Positions 37,833 through 48,234 are shown, numbered from the stretch's first letter. The stretch: 64,000 bases of DNA from an uncultured beta proteobacterium (GCA_903889565.1 CAISYC010000029.1:1-64000); one strand, 5' to 3'. Numbers and translations: made by a program. Notes: generated from the sequence alone by a model not told the origin.

Positions 37833-37983
37833 GATTTTTCCTCAGGTTTATTTGACCGCGAATTTAACCGCGCCTCAACAGCCGTTTCATTTGCCCGCCC
37901 TGCCGAATAGGTGGGTGTATGGGCAGGAACACGCCGCAGCGCACGATACCGCAAGCGGACGCGCGCCGGCGAATCAATGACAA

Positions 37984-38364
37984 TCAGAGAATTGCAGGGG
38001 GGCCGCGCGGGGGCGGCGAGAGGTCGGGGTTGCCCGGTGCACGAACAGTACCGGGCGCAGCCAAGGGCGCATCGCCCGATGCCATCGCGAACACCGTTAC
38101 CCGCGGTGGCGTGGCAACTGCTGGCGCCGACGCACTGGCCATACACTGCGCACAATAAATGCCGCCGCCCGCCTTGCCCGGAACATGGCGGGCCGGAACA
38201 TCGGGCAAGGACAGTATTTTTTTGACGCCCGAGGTGGTGCAGATCTCAGGAATGCCGGTGCGATTTTGAAACCAGAATGCCGCCAGCGTCGAAGACGATG
38301 CGCTGAACAGCAGCGCAAACAATGCAATGCGAGCGATGCGGACTTTTTTCGTTGCGGCAAACAT
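37984..38364 (-). CDS. DUF2946-type small exported protein (copy 2)
   Basis: A 126-residue protein with signal or anchor (RIARIALFALLFSASSSTLA), the segment EICTTSGVKKIL, a CAQC pair (IYCAQCMASAS) and the tail PPPRGPPAIL. It shares these four landmarks with the DUF2946 protein at 34890-35255 although the rest differs. It is upstream of, and on the same strand as, the PCu(A)C chaperone (151-base gap). ATG 38364 was chosen because the upstream extension of the frame is basic and non-secretory. Probably a periplasmic metal-related factor of unknown activity. Confidence 0.72.
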   Translation of the reverse strand: MFAATKKVRIARIALFALLFSASSSTLAAFWFQNRTGIPEICTTSGVKKILSLPDVPARHVPGKAGGGIYCAQCMASASAPAVATPPRVTVFAMASGDAPLAAPGTVRAPGNPDLSPPPRGPPAIL

Positions 38365-38524
38365 GACGGGCAATGTTACGCTTGGCGTCGCGGCGCGGTC
38401 AATTTCGGCCGGCGGGTCGCGCAATCGACGCGATTGGCCGAGGGGCCGGCCGCGCGGATGCGGGCGTGCCCCGGCGTAACCGCGAAGTTTCGCCATTACG
38501 TTACGAATGTATCCGGAGATTGCC

Positions 38525-38974
38525 ATGGAACGTTTCACGATTTCGATCGACCAGGACCTTGCCCGCGAATTTGACGCGCTGATGCGCGCCAAGGGCTACC
38601 GCAACCGCTCGGAGGCGGTGCGCGACATGCTGCGCAACGAACTGGAAAACTTTCGGCTGGCCGCCGGTGCGGCGCCCGAATGTGTCGGTGTGCTGTCCTA
38701 CGTCTATAACCATCATGAACGGTCGATCGCGCAGAAAGTGATCGGACACGCCCACGCCGAGCACGATCTGGTGGTGTCCACGATGCATGCACACCTCGAT
38801 CACGACAACTGCATCGAGACCATGATACTGCGCGGACCGACCGCGCGCACGCAGCGCTTCGCCGAGACACTGATTGCCGAACCGGGCGTGCGTCACGGCA
38901 AACTCAATCTGATCCCGGTCAAAAGCGGACGGGACGCCAAGCACCGGCACGTGCATTCGCGGCCGATCACCTGA
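38525..38974 (+). CDS. nikR: Nickel-responsive regulator NikR
   Basis: Ribbon-helix-helix repressor of 149 residues. The N-terminal RHH domain is MERFTISIDQDLAREFDALM... The C-terminal ACT-like domain carries the square-planar nickel site: H77, H88, H90 and C96 (VVSTMHAHLDHDNCIE), matching E. coli H76/H87/H89/C95 with a one-residue offset. ATG 38525 was chosen at MERF; an in-frame start 18 bases upstream is possible. It is transcribed towards the TonB-dependent receptor, whose promoter holds a NikR-like palindrome. Confidence 0.95.
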   Translation: MERFTISIDQDLAREFDALMRAKGYRNRSEAVRDMLRNELENFRLAAGAAPECVGVLSYVYNHHERSIAQKVIGHAHAEHDLVVSTMHAHLDHDNCIETMILRGPTARTQRFAETLIAEPGVRHGKLNLIPVKSGRDAKHRHVHSRPIT

Positions 38975-39056
38975 GCCGGCTTGAGCCGTCTCTTCGACCC
39001 ACATCTCGGCGCGCGGCCCGGTTCGTAACCGCGCGTTGGCGTCGAAGCGATAAATT

Positions 39057-39085
39057 GGTATGATGATTTTTTGATTTTTCATACC
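39057..39085. promoter_or_regulatory. Predicted NikR operator upstream of the TonB-dependent receptor
   Basis: GGTATGA - 15 bases - TCATACC is a perfect 7-bp dyad whose half-site is identical to the E. coli NikR site (GTATGA-N16-TCATAC), with the spacer one base shorter. It ends 14 bases before the GTG start, so bound NikR should block expression when nickel is plentiful. The spacer is T-rich. Confidence 0.82.
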
Positions 39086-39099
39086 GTCGGCCCGATTCC

Positions 39100-41238
39100 G
39101 TGCGCAACAAAATAATCTGGACGGTGACCGCGGTAACGCTGCAGCTGACGACCGGCAATTACAGCGCACTGGCGCAACAGGCGCCGGTTGCCAAAGACCC
39201 GGCGGCGACCCCCGCTACAACCGCGCTGCCTGAAGTTGTCATCGAGGGCGGCCATTACGACAACGCGGTCGGCACCTCGGATGCAGCCTCGCAGGGCGTG
39301 GTGCGCGGCGAGCGACTGCAGGATCTGCCGCTGATGAGGCCCGGCGAAGTACTCGAGACCGTGCCCGGCATGGTGGTCACGCAACACTCGGGCGACGGCA
39401 AGGCCAATCAGTATTTTCTGCGCGGCTACAACCTTGACCACGGCACCGACTTCGCATCCTTCATCGACGGCGTGCCGGTCAACATGACGACCAATGCGCA
39501 CGGCCAGGGTTATACCGATCTCAATTACCTGATTCCGGAACTGGTTCAGCGCATCAACTACGGCAAGGGGCCGTATTTCGCCGAAGACGGCGATTTCGCC
39601 TCGGCCGGCTCGGCCAAAATGGTCTATCGCAACAGTCTCGACCGCAACTTTGCCAATCTCACACTCGGCGCATTCGGTTATCGCCGCGCGCTGTTCGCCG
39701 GCTCGACGCCGCTGGCAGCGGGTGCACCGGCAAAGTCGGTGTTCGGCAGCGGCGGACCGACGCTGCTCGGCGCGCTTGAAGTGCTCGGCGAGAACGGCCC
39801 GTGGACCCAGCCCGAGGGCGCGCATAAATTCAACGGGCTGCTGCGGCTGAGCGACGGCGGCATCGATCGCGGCTGGTCGGTCGATGCAATTTATTATGAC
39901 GCAAGCTGGCGTTCGACCGATCAAGTGCCGCTTGAATTGATCCAGTCGGGCCAGTTGGGCCGGTTTTCCGCGCTCGATCCCAGCGACGGCGGCAACAGCG
40001 GGCGCGCCATACTCTCGGGCGAGTGGCACAACCAGAACGAGCAGGGTTACCTCAAGGCCTCGGCCTATGTGCAGCATTACCGTCTGCAGCTGTGGTCCAA
40101 CTTCACCCTGTTTGAGAACAACACCGTGCAGGGCGATCAGGTCGAACAGGCGGAGAGCCGCAACATGTTCGGCGGGCAGATTGCCAAAGGCTGGACGCAA
40201 CGTTTGTTCGACCGCGACTCGGTGACGGAACTGGGTCTGCAGCTGCGTCACGATGCGATTCATGTCGGGCTGATGAATACACAGAACCGCGTCGCCTATG
40301 CGACGGTCAGTGACGACAAGGTCGATCTGACCTCGACCGGGCTGTACGCGCAGAACACCTTTTACTGGACCGACTGGATGCGCAGCGTGGCGGGGTTGCG
40401 CGAACAGTACGTGACGATGGACCGCAATGCGCTGGTGGTCCCGCAAAACAGCGGCAATGCGTCGGGCAGCAAGCTGCTGCCCAAACTGTCGCTGATCTTC
40501 GGCCCATGGAACAAGACCGAATATTTCGTCAGCGCCGGCAAGGGCTTTCACAGCAACGACGCGCGCGGCGTTACCGCCAGGGTCGATTCGACGGGCGCGG
40601 CGGTAACGCCGGTGCCGGCGCTGGTCGGCAGCACGGGCAAGGAGATCGGCCTGCGCACTGAAGCCATTCCCGGGCTGCAGAGTTCGCTGGCGCTGTGGAG
40701 CCTCGACAGCGCTTCCGAACTGGTTTACAGCGCCGACGCCGGCACGACCCAGCCGAACGGCGCCAGCCAGCGCTACGGCCTGGAATGGAACAATCACCTG
40801 AACGTCAACCGCTGGCTGCTGCTTGACGCCGATCTCGCCTGGACGCACGCCCGCTACGCCACGATGAACGACAACGGCGCCGCCGGTAATCTGATTCCCA
40901 ACGCGGTGAACAAGGTCGCGCTATTGGGCGCGACGATACACGACGGTCAATGGTCGGGGGGCATATCGACGCGCTATATCGGCGGCTATCCGCTCACTCA
41001 GGACGGCAGTCTGATGGCGCCGTCGGCAATCGTTACCAACCTGCGCGTGCAGCGCGAGTTCACGCGCGATTTTTCGCTGCAGCTCGACGCACTCAATGTA
41101 TTTAACCGCGAATACTTCGACATCGCCTACGGCCAGGATTACCGTTTGACGCCGACCAGCCCGATCGTGCCTGCCGGCATCACGGTTCATCCGGGCGAGC
41201 CGCGCCAGCTGCGGCTGACCGCCAAATTCAAATTTTGA
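39100..41238 (+). CDS. TonB-dependent outer-membrane receptor, predicted nickel uptake
   Basis: Outer-membrane receptor of 712 residues. The signal peptide (to about residue 26) is followed by a plug domain with EVLETVPGMVVTQHSGDGKA, FLRGYNLDHGTDFASFIDGV and QRINYGKGPYFAEDGDF. The barrel ends with a C-terminal phenylalanine (QLRLTAKFKF). GTG 39100 is the start. Substrate is not readable from the protein, but the NikR-type operator 14 bases upstream and the nikR gene next to it argue for nickel or a nickel chelate. TonB-ExbBD encoded nearby probably energise it. Confidence 0.88.
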   Translation: MRNKIIWTVTAVTLQLTTGNYSALAQQAPVAKDPAATPATTALPEVVIEGGHYDNAVGTSDAASQGVVRGERLQDLPLMRPGEVLETVPGMVVTQHSGDGKANQYFLRGYNLDHGTDFASFIDGVPVNMTTNAHGQGYTDLNYLIPELVQRINYGKGPYFAEDGDFASAGSAKMVYRNSLDRNFANLTLGAFGYRRALFAGSTPLAAGAPAKSVFGSGGPTLLGALEVLGENGPWTQPEGAHKFNGLLRLSDGGIDRGWSVDAIYYDASWRSTDQVPLELIQSGQLGRFSALDPSDGGNSGRAILSGEWHNQNEQGYLKASAYVQHYRLQLWSNFTLFENNTVQGDQVEQAESRNMFGGQIAKGWTQRLFDRDSVTELGLQLRHDAIHVGLMNTQNRVAYATVSDDKVDLTSTGLYAQNTFYWTDWMRSVAGLREQYVTMDRNALVVPQNSGNASGSKLLPKLSLIFGPWNKTEYFVSAGKGFHSNDARGVTARVDSTGAAVTPVPALVGSTGKEIGLRTEAIPGLQSSLALWSLDSASELVYSADAGTTQPNGASQRYGLEWNNHLNVNRWLLLDADLAWTHARYATMNDNGAAGNLIPNAVNKVALLGATIHDGQWSGGISTRYIGGYPLTQDGSLMAPSAIVTNLRVQREFTRDFSLQLDALNVFNREYFDIAYGQDYRLTPTSPIVPAGITVHPGEPRQLRLTAKFKF

Positions 41239-41250
41239 GCCGCAGGTGAA

Positions 41251-42570
<1,320 letters not shown>

Positions 42571-42583
42571 TTAAAACCCTTTT

Positions 42584-42667
42584 GCCACAGAGGACGCAGA
42601 GAACACCGAGAAAATCCGGATTAAAAACTCGGGGATTTAACTCTGTGCTCTCTATGTCTTCTGTGGC
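42584..42667. repeat. Dispersed palindromic repeat (CACAGAG type), copy B
   Basis: The left arm GCCACAGAGGACGCAGAG and the right arm CTCTATGTCTTCTGTGGC form an imperfect long palindrome, with an inner CCGAG/CTCGG pairing. It fills almost the whole hslV-hslU gap. The outer arms match copy A (24503-24588) and resemble copy C (48234-48290). Confidence 0.82.
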
Positions 42668-42673
42668 TCGCTT

Positions 42674-43210
42674 TTATTCCAGCACTTCGATCACGTGCTG
42701 CTGGTTGGTATAGATGCACATGTCACCGGCGATGGTCAGCGCCTTCTTGACGATCTCCTCCGGCGGGAGCGGCGTGTTTTCAAGCAGGGCGCGCGCGGCC
42801 GCCTGCGCGTAGGGGCCGCCGCTGCCGATGGCGACCAGCCCTTCTTCGGGTTCGAGCACATCGCCGTTGCCGGAAATGATCAGCGAACTCTGCGCATCGC
42901 AGACCACCAGCATGGCTTCGAGCCGGCGCAGAATGCGGTCGCTGCGCCAGTCCTTGGCCAGTTCGACCGCCGAGCGCAGCAGGTTGCCCTGATGTTTTTC
43001 GAGCTTGGCTTCGAAGCGCTCGAACAGCGTGAAGGCATCGGCGGTGCCGCCGGCAAAACCGGCGAGTATCTTGTCGTGATACAGCCGGCGCACTTTGCGC
43101 GCGCTCGCCTTGACCACGATATTGCCGAGTGTGACCTGGCCATCGCCGCCCAGCGCGACGCGGCTGCCGCGGCGCGCGGAAACGATGGTGGTACCGTGGA
43201 ATTGTTCCAT
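42674..43210 (-). CDS. hslV: ATP-dependent protease subunit HslV
   Basis: Proteasome-like threonine peptidase, 178 residues. The propeptide MEQFHG precedes the catalytic N-terminal threonine ([20 protein letters not shown]). TARKVRRL-like residues ([20 protein letters not shown]) and the C-terminal [20 protein letters not shown] are conserved. ATG 43210 was chosen so that the propeptide has the usual six residues. It forms the HslVU complex with the next gene. Confidence 0.98.
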   Translation of the reverse strand: MEQFHGTTIVSARRGSRVALGGDGQVTLGNIVVKASARKVRRLYHDKILAGFAGGTADAFTLFERFEAKLEKHQGNLLRSAVELAKDWRSDRILRRLEAMLVVCDAQSSLIISGNGDVLEPEEGLVAIGSGGPYAQAAARALLENTPLPPEEIVKKALTIAGDMCIYTNQQHVIEVLE

Positions 43211-43321
43211 CAGAGGTGGCCTGTGAATTGGCGTGGCGGCTGCGATCAATACAGCGGTCGCCGGGGAATTATAACGATTGCCAGATGGGGGCAACCCGCG
43301 GCGAATCAAGTGCCGTTTGCG

Positions 43322-44266
43322 CTACACGACGTGATCGGGCGCCAGCGCGCAGGCGCGGCCGGTTTCGATCTGTATGGTCACGTGCCCGATATGAAACTGG
43401 TGCTCGATATGCTCGACCACGTCGGCGAAAAAATCGTCGCCCGGATGGCCGGCGGGCATAACCATGTGCGCAGTCATCGCGTTTTCGGTGGTACTCATCG
43501 CCCAGATGTGCAGATCGTGCACCTCGGTGACACCGGGCAGCGCGGCCAGATAACGGCGCACGCCGAGCGGATCGATGTGTTCGGGCGCTGCCTGCAGCGC
43601 GAGGCGCGTCGAATCGCGCAGCAGGCCCCAGGTGCCGACGAAGATCACGGCGACAATCACCAGGCTGACCAGCGGATCAAGCCACAGCCAGCCGGTGTAG
43701 AGCATGCCGATACCCGCGATGGCGACACCCAACGACACCGCCGCGTCGGCCGCCATGTGCAGATAGGCGCCGCGCATATTGAGGTCTTCCTTGCGTTCCG
43801 ACATGAACATCCAGGCGGTAACGGCGTTGATGACCACGCCCAGCAACGCAACCCAGATCATGGTCGTTTCGTTGATCGCGGCGGCGTTTTGAAAACGGTG
43901 TATCGCCTCCCACGCGATGCCGCCGACCGCCACCAGCAGCAGCATCGCGTTGGCGAGCGCGGCGAGTATGGTGGTGCTGCCCAGACCGTAGGTAAAACGC
44001 GGCGACGGCGGCCGCCGCGACAGTGCAATGGCGCCCCACGCCATCAACAGCCCGATCACATCGCTGAAATTGTGCGTCGCGTCTGCAATCAGTGCCAGCG
44101 AGCCGGCCATCACGCCGTAAATCCATTCGACTGCGACAAACGCGGAATTGAGCGCGACACCGATGGCGAACGCGCGGCGCGCACCGGCGCGCGGCAGCTG
44201 ATGATGGTGGTGGTCCTTGTGACCGTGGTGATGGTCGTGCGGGTGTTCGTGCGGATGGTCGTGCAT
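43322..44266 (-). CDS. Cation diffusion facilitator (zinc-type exporter)
   Basis: CDF-family antiporter, 314 residues. The His-rich N terminus (MHDHPHEHPHDHHHGHKDHH) is followed by about six helices. The metal site is visible as HNFSD in helix II (LIADATHNFSDVIGLL) and as HMAADAAVSLG in helix V. A C-terminal cytoplasmic domain follows (GVTEVHDLHIWAMSTTENAM). This fits zinc exporters such as ZitB/CzcD. It is the last gene of a minus-strand cluster with ZnuAB-type importer parts, an odd pairing of import and export. Confidence 0.92.
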   Translation of the reverse strand: MHDHPHEHPHDHHHGHKDHHHHQLPRAGARRAFAIGVALNSAFVAVEWIYGVMAGSLALIADATHNFSDVIGLLMAWGAIALSRRPPSPRFTYGLGSTTILAALANAMLLLVAVGGIAWEAIHRFQNAAAINETTMIWVALLGVVINAVTAWMFMSERKEDLNMRGAYLHMAADAAVSLGVAIAGIGMLYTGWLWLDPLVSLVIVAVIFVGTWGLLRDSTRLALQAAPEHIDPLGVRRYLAALPGVTEVHDLHIWAMSTTENAMTAHMVMPAGHPGDDFFADVVEHIEHQFHIGHVTIQIETGRACALAPDHVV

Positions 44267-44353
44267 GGCGGCTAGTGGCTCACAGGAATTCGGCCCACTG
44301 TACCTTGAAGCCGCGATGCGCGCCACCGCAATCCGGCAAATTCGCAGCCGGAT

Positions 44354-45121
44354 TCATTTGGCGACGACGGCCGGTCGCGGACCGCAGGCAAAAACAATGA
44401 TGGCCAGCACCACCATGACCCACACGATCAAAGGCCCGGGCGGCAGATCGCTGAACACCGCCAGCGCGAGTCCGGCGGCGTAACCCAGCGCACCCAGCGC
44501 ATAACAGGCCGGCAGGCGCCGGCGCGTAAAACGCCGCGTCGCCAGCGCCGGCACGATCAGGGTGGTGAAAACGAGGTAAAGGCCAACCAGTTGCACCGAC
44601 ACGGTGACCGCGCAGGCAAACAGCGCGTAGAAGCCGATGCGGCCGATGCGCTCGCCGAGACCGAACCATACCGACAGTATGCTGGCGTAGACCAGCGCCT
44701 CCCACGGCAGGCGCGACGCATTGACCCACAGAATCTGGCCGATCAGCAAATCCTTGAGGTGTTCGCCGCCGCGCGGATTGCTCGCCAGCAGCATGACCGC
44801 GCCGCTGGCGGCGAGTATGAATATGACGCCGATGGTCGCCTCCTGCACGTCGGGCCAGCGCTTGTCCGTCCACGTCAGCAAGGCAGCGCCGGCCAGCGCC
44901 GCCGCCAGCGCCGATAACTGTACCGCCCAGCCCATTGGTTCCAGCCCCAGCCAATCGGCGCCGATCACACCAAGCCCGGCGATTTGCGCGATCGCCAGAT
45001 CGATGAAGACGATGCCGCGCCCCAATACCTGGATGCCGAGAGGCACATGCGTCGCGGTGACCAGCAGGCCGGCAATCAACGCCGGCCAGATGATGCTCAG
45101 ATCGGTCGCCGCCGGACTCAT
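44354..45121 (-). CDS. Metal ABC transporter permease, ZnuB-like
   Basis: Inner-membrane permease of the ABC-3 family, 255 residues, with about seven or eight helices. Family landmarks are ATHVPLGIQVLGRGIVFIDL near the N terminus, QEATIGVIFILAASGAVMLL and VGLYLVFTTLIVPALATRRF. ATG 45121 overlaps the ZnuA-like stop by four bases. The gene for the matching ATPase (ZnuC) is not adjacent and I do not see one anywhere in this window, so it must be supplied from elsewhere or the importer is incomplete. Confidence 0.88.
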   Translation of the reverse strand: MSPAATDLSIIWPALIAGLLVTATHVPLGIQVLGRGIVFIDLAIAQIAGLGVIGADWLGLEPMGWAVQLSALAAALAGAALLTWTDKRWPDVQEATIGVIFILAASGAVMLLASNPRGGEHLKDLLIGQILWVNASRLPWEALVYASILSVWFGLGERIGRIGFYALFACAVTVSVQLVGLYLVFTTLIVPALATRRFTRRRLPACYALGALGYAAGLALAVFSDLPPGPLIVWVMVVLAIIVFACGPRPAVVAK

Positions 45122-46023
45122 TTTGCAGTCGGCAACAAACGCGCGATGGTGTCGTCGAACAGGCTGAACAGGTCTTTCGCCTGGTCGCTGCCGCCGACCG
45201 TGTAGGGCACGACGACCGACGGAATCTTCGCCCGCTCCGCCAGCCATTCGCCGGCGCGCGGATCGTTGTAGGCGGAACGGATCACCACTTTCGCGGGCGT
45301 CTTTGCCAGGCGATCGAGCAGCTCGCTCAAATGCGAGGTGGTCGGCGGCACACCGGGTTTCGGTTCAAGGCTGCCGACTTCGCGCAGGCCCAGCCACGCA
45401 ATGAAATAACTCATGTCCTTATGATATACGACCAGCGGCAGGCCTTTCAGCGGCGCGGCTTCCTTTTCCCAGCGCGCAATCGCCTGCTGCCAGCGCTCGT
45501 TGAACGATTTGGCGCGCGCGCGGTAATACTCGGCCTCGGCGGGATCGAGCACCGCCATGCGCTCCGACAACGCGGCCGCGATCTTGGCAACGTTGCGCGG
45601 ATCCATGTGCACATGCGGATTGCCCTGCGGGTGCACGTCGCCCATCGAACGGTCGAGGCGTGCCGGTATCTCGAGCATGAGCACGTTCGGCGCCGCTTCG
45701 AAATAGCCGGGTTGGCCGAGCTGAATTTTCGGATTGCCCGATTGCGTCTGCAGCAACGGCATCCAGCCGACCTCAAGTTCGGCGCCGGTGCACACCATCA
45801 GGTCGGCGCTGCGCGCGCGCGCGATCAGGCTGGGCCGCGCCTCGATGTGATGCGGATCCTGCAGCGCGGTGGTGGCGACGTAGATGCTGACCTTGTCACC
45901 GCCGAGTTCCCTGCTCAAGGCGCCCCACTCGGGTTCGCAGGCCATCACGTTCAATGCCGCCAGCGCCGGCTGCATTGCCAGCCAGCCGCCAAGCAGCGTG
46001 AGCAATTTCAAAATATTTTTCAT
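45118..46023 (-). CDS. Metal ABC transporter substrate-binding protein, ZnuA-like
   Basis: Periplasmic cluster A-I metal-binding protein, 301 residues with signal peptide (LTLLGGWLAMQPALA). Candidate zinc ligands are the His in LQDPHHIEARPS, the His in NPHVHMDPRN, the His in VVYHKDMSYFI and an acidic residue near the C-terminal SAYNDPRAGEW. The His-rich loop of E. coli ZnuA is reduced to HPQGNPHVH. ATG 46023 at MKNILKLL was chosen. Coupled to the permease by a 4-base overlap. Confidence 0.9.
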   Translation of the reverse strand: MKNILKLLTLLGGWLAMQPALAALNVMACEPEWGALSRELGGDKVSIYVATTALQDPHHIEARPSLIARARSADLMVCTGAELEVGWMPLLQTQSGNPKIQLGQPGYFEAAPNVLMLEIPARLDRSMGDVHPQGNPHVHMDPRNVAKIAAALSERMAVLDPAEAEYYRARAKSFNERWQQAIARWEKEAAPLKGLPLVVYHKDMSYFIAWLGLREVGSLEPKPGVPPTTSHLSELLDRLAKTPAKVVIRSAYNDPRAGEWLAERAKIPSVVVPYTVGGSDQAKDLFSLFDDTIARLLPTAK

Positions 46024-46052
46024 TCTCGTATCCTTTGCATATCCGGCAGGCA

Positions 46053-47495
46053 TCAGAACTTGTGCGCGCCATGCGCGCCGAGGCTGTAGATGTACTGCAG
46101 GAAGATTTGATTGTCGGTCGCGCCAAGACGCGCTTTGTCGGAGGCGAACTGCAAACGGAAGCGGCTGAACTCGCTGGGACTCCAGTCGAGCATCACCGTG
46201 TTGCGGGTCGGGCTGTAACTGGCAAGCAGCGGAAAGTCCGCGGCGACCGGCCCCAGGCCGCCGCTGACAATGCCGTTGTTGACGGTGCCGTAGTTCAGCC
46301 GGTCATAGCGGTAGCCGACGCGCCACTGTGGATAAAACTGCCAGGCCCCCTGCAGGTAATAACCCGATTGGTCGGTCTGCAGCGCGCCAGTGACGGAATT
46401 GAATACCGCACTGCCCGCCGAGTCGTTGTAGGTCAGCGTGCCGTCCTGCTTGAGGCGGAAGTATTCGCCCTGCAATTTGAAATTGTTGTAATACGGGTTG
46501 CCGTTCGGCGCCCATTTCAGCACGCCGTTCAAACCGATCAGCTTCGCATTGCCCTGAAACGTATTGGTGACCGCGCCGCCCTGCACGTCGGTGTCGGTAT
46601 AGCTGCGCGAATTCGACGGCGCCTGCAATAACGAAACACCGGTGCGCCACGCCGTGCTGTCGTCGATATCACCACCGAGATTTGCAAACAACATGCCGCT
46701 GCCGATGCCGTTCTTGTTGCGATTGCTGCCCGGAAAATTGTTGCCCGCGCTCAGCTCGCCGCCCAGTTCAATCAGAAGATCCGTCGGCGCGACCCATTTC
46801 AGCTGCACGCCATCCTGCTTCAACTGATTGCCGAGGAAGGCCTTGTAAACAAGCGGCGCATCCTGAAAATCCCAGGCGTGCTGGTGCTGCTCGTTTTGAT
46901 AACCGACGCTCGAAAAGAAGCGTCCGCCCTTGAGGCCAAAGCCCGCCGGCAGGGCGAGTGTCTGAAAATACGCCTCCTCGGCTTCCATGCCGCCCTCGGG
47001 GGCGACCGACAATATCGCCACGCCGCGGAAATAATGATCGATGTTGGCGGCGATCGCGAGTTCAGTCTCGGCAATGCCGAAATTGCGCTTAGGCGGATTG
47101 ACGTCGCCGCCCGAAGGAATGAAACCGTTGATGCGATAACGGTTCGGGTCCTGCGAGGTGTTGGCATAGGCGCCCTGCAGGATCAGCGATACCGCCGGAT
47201 TGAATGCGCCTTCGCCGGTACGATTGGCGGCGGATGACGCCGCCGTTTCAGCCTTGGCGGCGGTTTGTTCGGCCTTGCTCGCGGCAGATTCGGCATTGCC
47301 GGCAGCGGCTTCCGCTTTGCCTGCCTTTGCCTCGGCCTCGGATAAACGCTTCTCCAGATCCTGGATGCGTTTTTCGTACGTATCCTTCATCTGTCGAATC
47401 TCGTCGCGTATGCGGCCGAGTTCGGCGTCCTGCGCCGGCGCAGGTGCGGCATAGGCGACGGCAATTGCCGCGGCAATCAATGTTCGTTTGAACAT
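46053..47495 (-). CDS. Outer-membrane porin-like protein with N-terminal coiled coil
   Basis: A 480-residue exported protein: signal peptide MFKRTLIAAAIAVAYAAPAP..., then a coiled-coil/Ala-Glu-Lys-rich stretch (about 22-90, with DTYEKRIQDLEKRLSEAEAK), then a beta-barrel body with aromatic-rich strands (YYLQGAWQFYPQWRVGYRYD) and a terminal phenylalanine (YSLGAHGAHKF). This resembles zinc-regulated outer-membrane proteins found beside ZnuA-type genes. Coiled coil plus barrel suggests peptidoglycan or periplasmic contact. A direct role in zinc entry is inferred from context only. Confidence 0.82.
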   Translation of the reverse strand: MFKRTLIAAAIAVAYAAPAPAQDAELGRIRDEIRQMKDTYEKRIQDLEKRLSEAEAKAGKAEAAAGNAESAASKAEQTAAKAETAASSAANRTGEGAFNPAVSLILQGAYANTSQDPNRYRINGFIPSGGDVNPPKRNFGIAETELAIAANIDHYFRGVAILSVAPEGGMEAEEAYFQTLALPAGFGLKGGRFFSSVGYQNEQHQHAWDFQDAPLVYKAFLGNQLKQDGVQLKWVAPTDLLIELGGELSAGNNFPGSNRNKNGIGSGMLFANLGGDIDDSTAWRTGVSLLQAPSNSRSYTDTDVQGGAVTNTFQGNAKLIGLNGVLKWAPNGNPYYNNFKLQGEYFRLKQDGTLTYNDSAGSAVFNSVTGALQTDQSGYYLQGAWQFYPQWRVGYRYDRLNYGTVNNGIVSGGLGPVAADFPLLASYSPTRNTVMLDWSPSEFSRFRLQFASDKARLGATDNQIFLQYIYSLGAHGAHKF

Positions 47496-47558
47496 GGACT
47501 TCTCCTGTTGACCCAATGGAAAGCAATAACCGCATGAGGCGGCTATCCCAATGCGAAA

Positions 47559-47885
47559 TCAGAGAAGTGCGGGCGGCCCGCGTGAAAGCGGTGTGAGTAG
47601 TTGCGGCTTGCGTGAAAGCGCAATCGGATTGATAACGCGCTCGGCGGTCTGAGCGACGATACCGAGCGTATGCGCGGCGGCATTGATCGCACCGAGGACT
47701 TCAGCGCAGGCGCCATGGAAATCGCACAAGCGCGGTTTCGACGACTGCTTGCCGCCTTCGTCTTGCTGCGACAGGCCGGCTGGACCGTTCTGCCAGTGCT
47801 TGAACTCGTGAGTCAATGCGGCGTACTGCGCCACCAGCAGCAATGCTGCCAGCAGTAATTGCAGTAAACCGCGTTTGAGCATCAT
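47559..47885 (-). CDS. Small exported protein with RGPPA tail
   Basis: A 108-residue protein with an N-terminal signal or anchor ([20 protein letters not shown]), a central Cys pair ([14 protein letters not shown]), several His residues and the tail [12 protein letters not shown]. It is not clearly DUF2946 (no TICSASG or HCPxC), but the length, secretion signal, Cys pair and RGPPA tail echo the two DUF2946 proteins near the TonB/copper genes. First gene of the zinc-type operon; it probably binds or senses metal in the periplasm. Confidence 0.7.
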   Translation of the reverse strand: MMLKRGLLQLLLAALLLVAQYAALTHEFKHWQNGPAGLSQQDEGGKQSSKPRLCDFHGACAEVLGAINAAAHTLGIVAQTAERVINPIALSRKPQLLTPLSRGPPALL

Positions 47886-47973
47886 TCTGCGAACCGAGCA
47901 TCCGGCGGAAAGGTCAGGCGCAACAGATTACGCCGTTCGTGTTTACGTTGCAAAGCCCGTCAAAAACGCGGGG

Positions 47974-47979
47974 TATACT
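47974..47979 (+). promoter_or_regulatory. Probable -10 element for yidD
   Basis: TATACT, 24 bases before the yidD start. A TTGCAA hexamer at 47948-47953 could be the -35, but the 20-base spacing is long. Confidence 0.4.
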
Positions 47980-48003
47980 GCCGCCCGTGTTCCACCGCCA
48001 TCC

Positions 48004-48234
48004 ATGCGAATGAAACGCATACTCCTCGTCGCAATCCGCCTCTACCAGTTGTGTCTGAGCCCCTTTGTCGGCGGCCAGTGCCGTTTCTATCCGAGCTGCT
48101 CGGCGTATGCGGCCGAGGCGGTCGATACGCATGGCGCATTGCGCGGGAGCTGGCTCGCGCTGCGCCGCCTGCTGCGCTGCCATCCCTGGCATGCGGGTGG
48201 CGTCGACCTGGTGCCGCCGAAGCCAAAATCTTAG
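48004..48234 (+). CDS. yidD: Membrane protein insertion efficiency factor YidD
   Basis: Small protein of 76 residues (74 if ATG 48010 is used) with the YidD core: [20 protein letters not shown], where cysteines are conserved, then [20 protein letters not shown] and GGVDLVPP. It assists YidC-dependent insertion. It is normally part of rpmH-rnpA-yidD-yidC; here it stands alone between the zinc-type operon and rlmI. The stop codon abuts a CACAGAG-type repeat. Confidence 0.93.
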   Translation: MRMKRILLVAIRLYQLCLSPFVGGQCRFYPSCSAYAAEAVDTHGALRGSWLALRRLLRCHPWHAGGVDLVPPKPKS

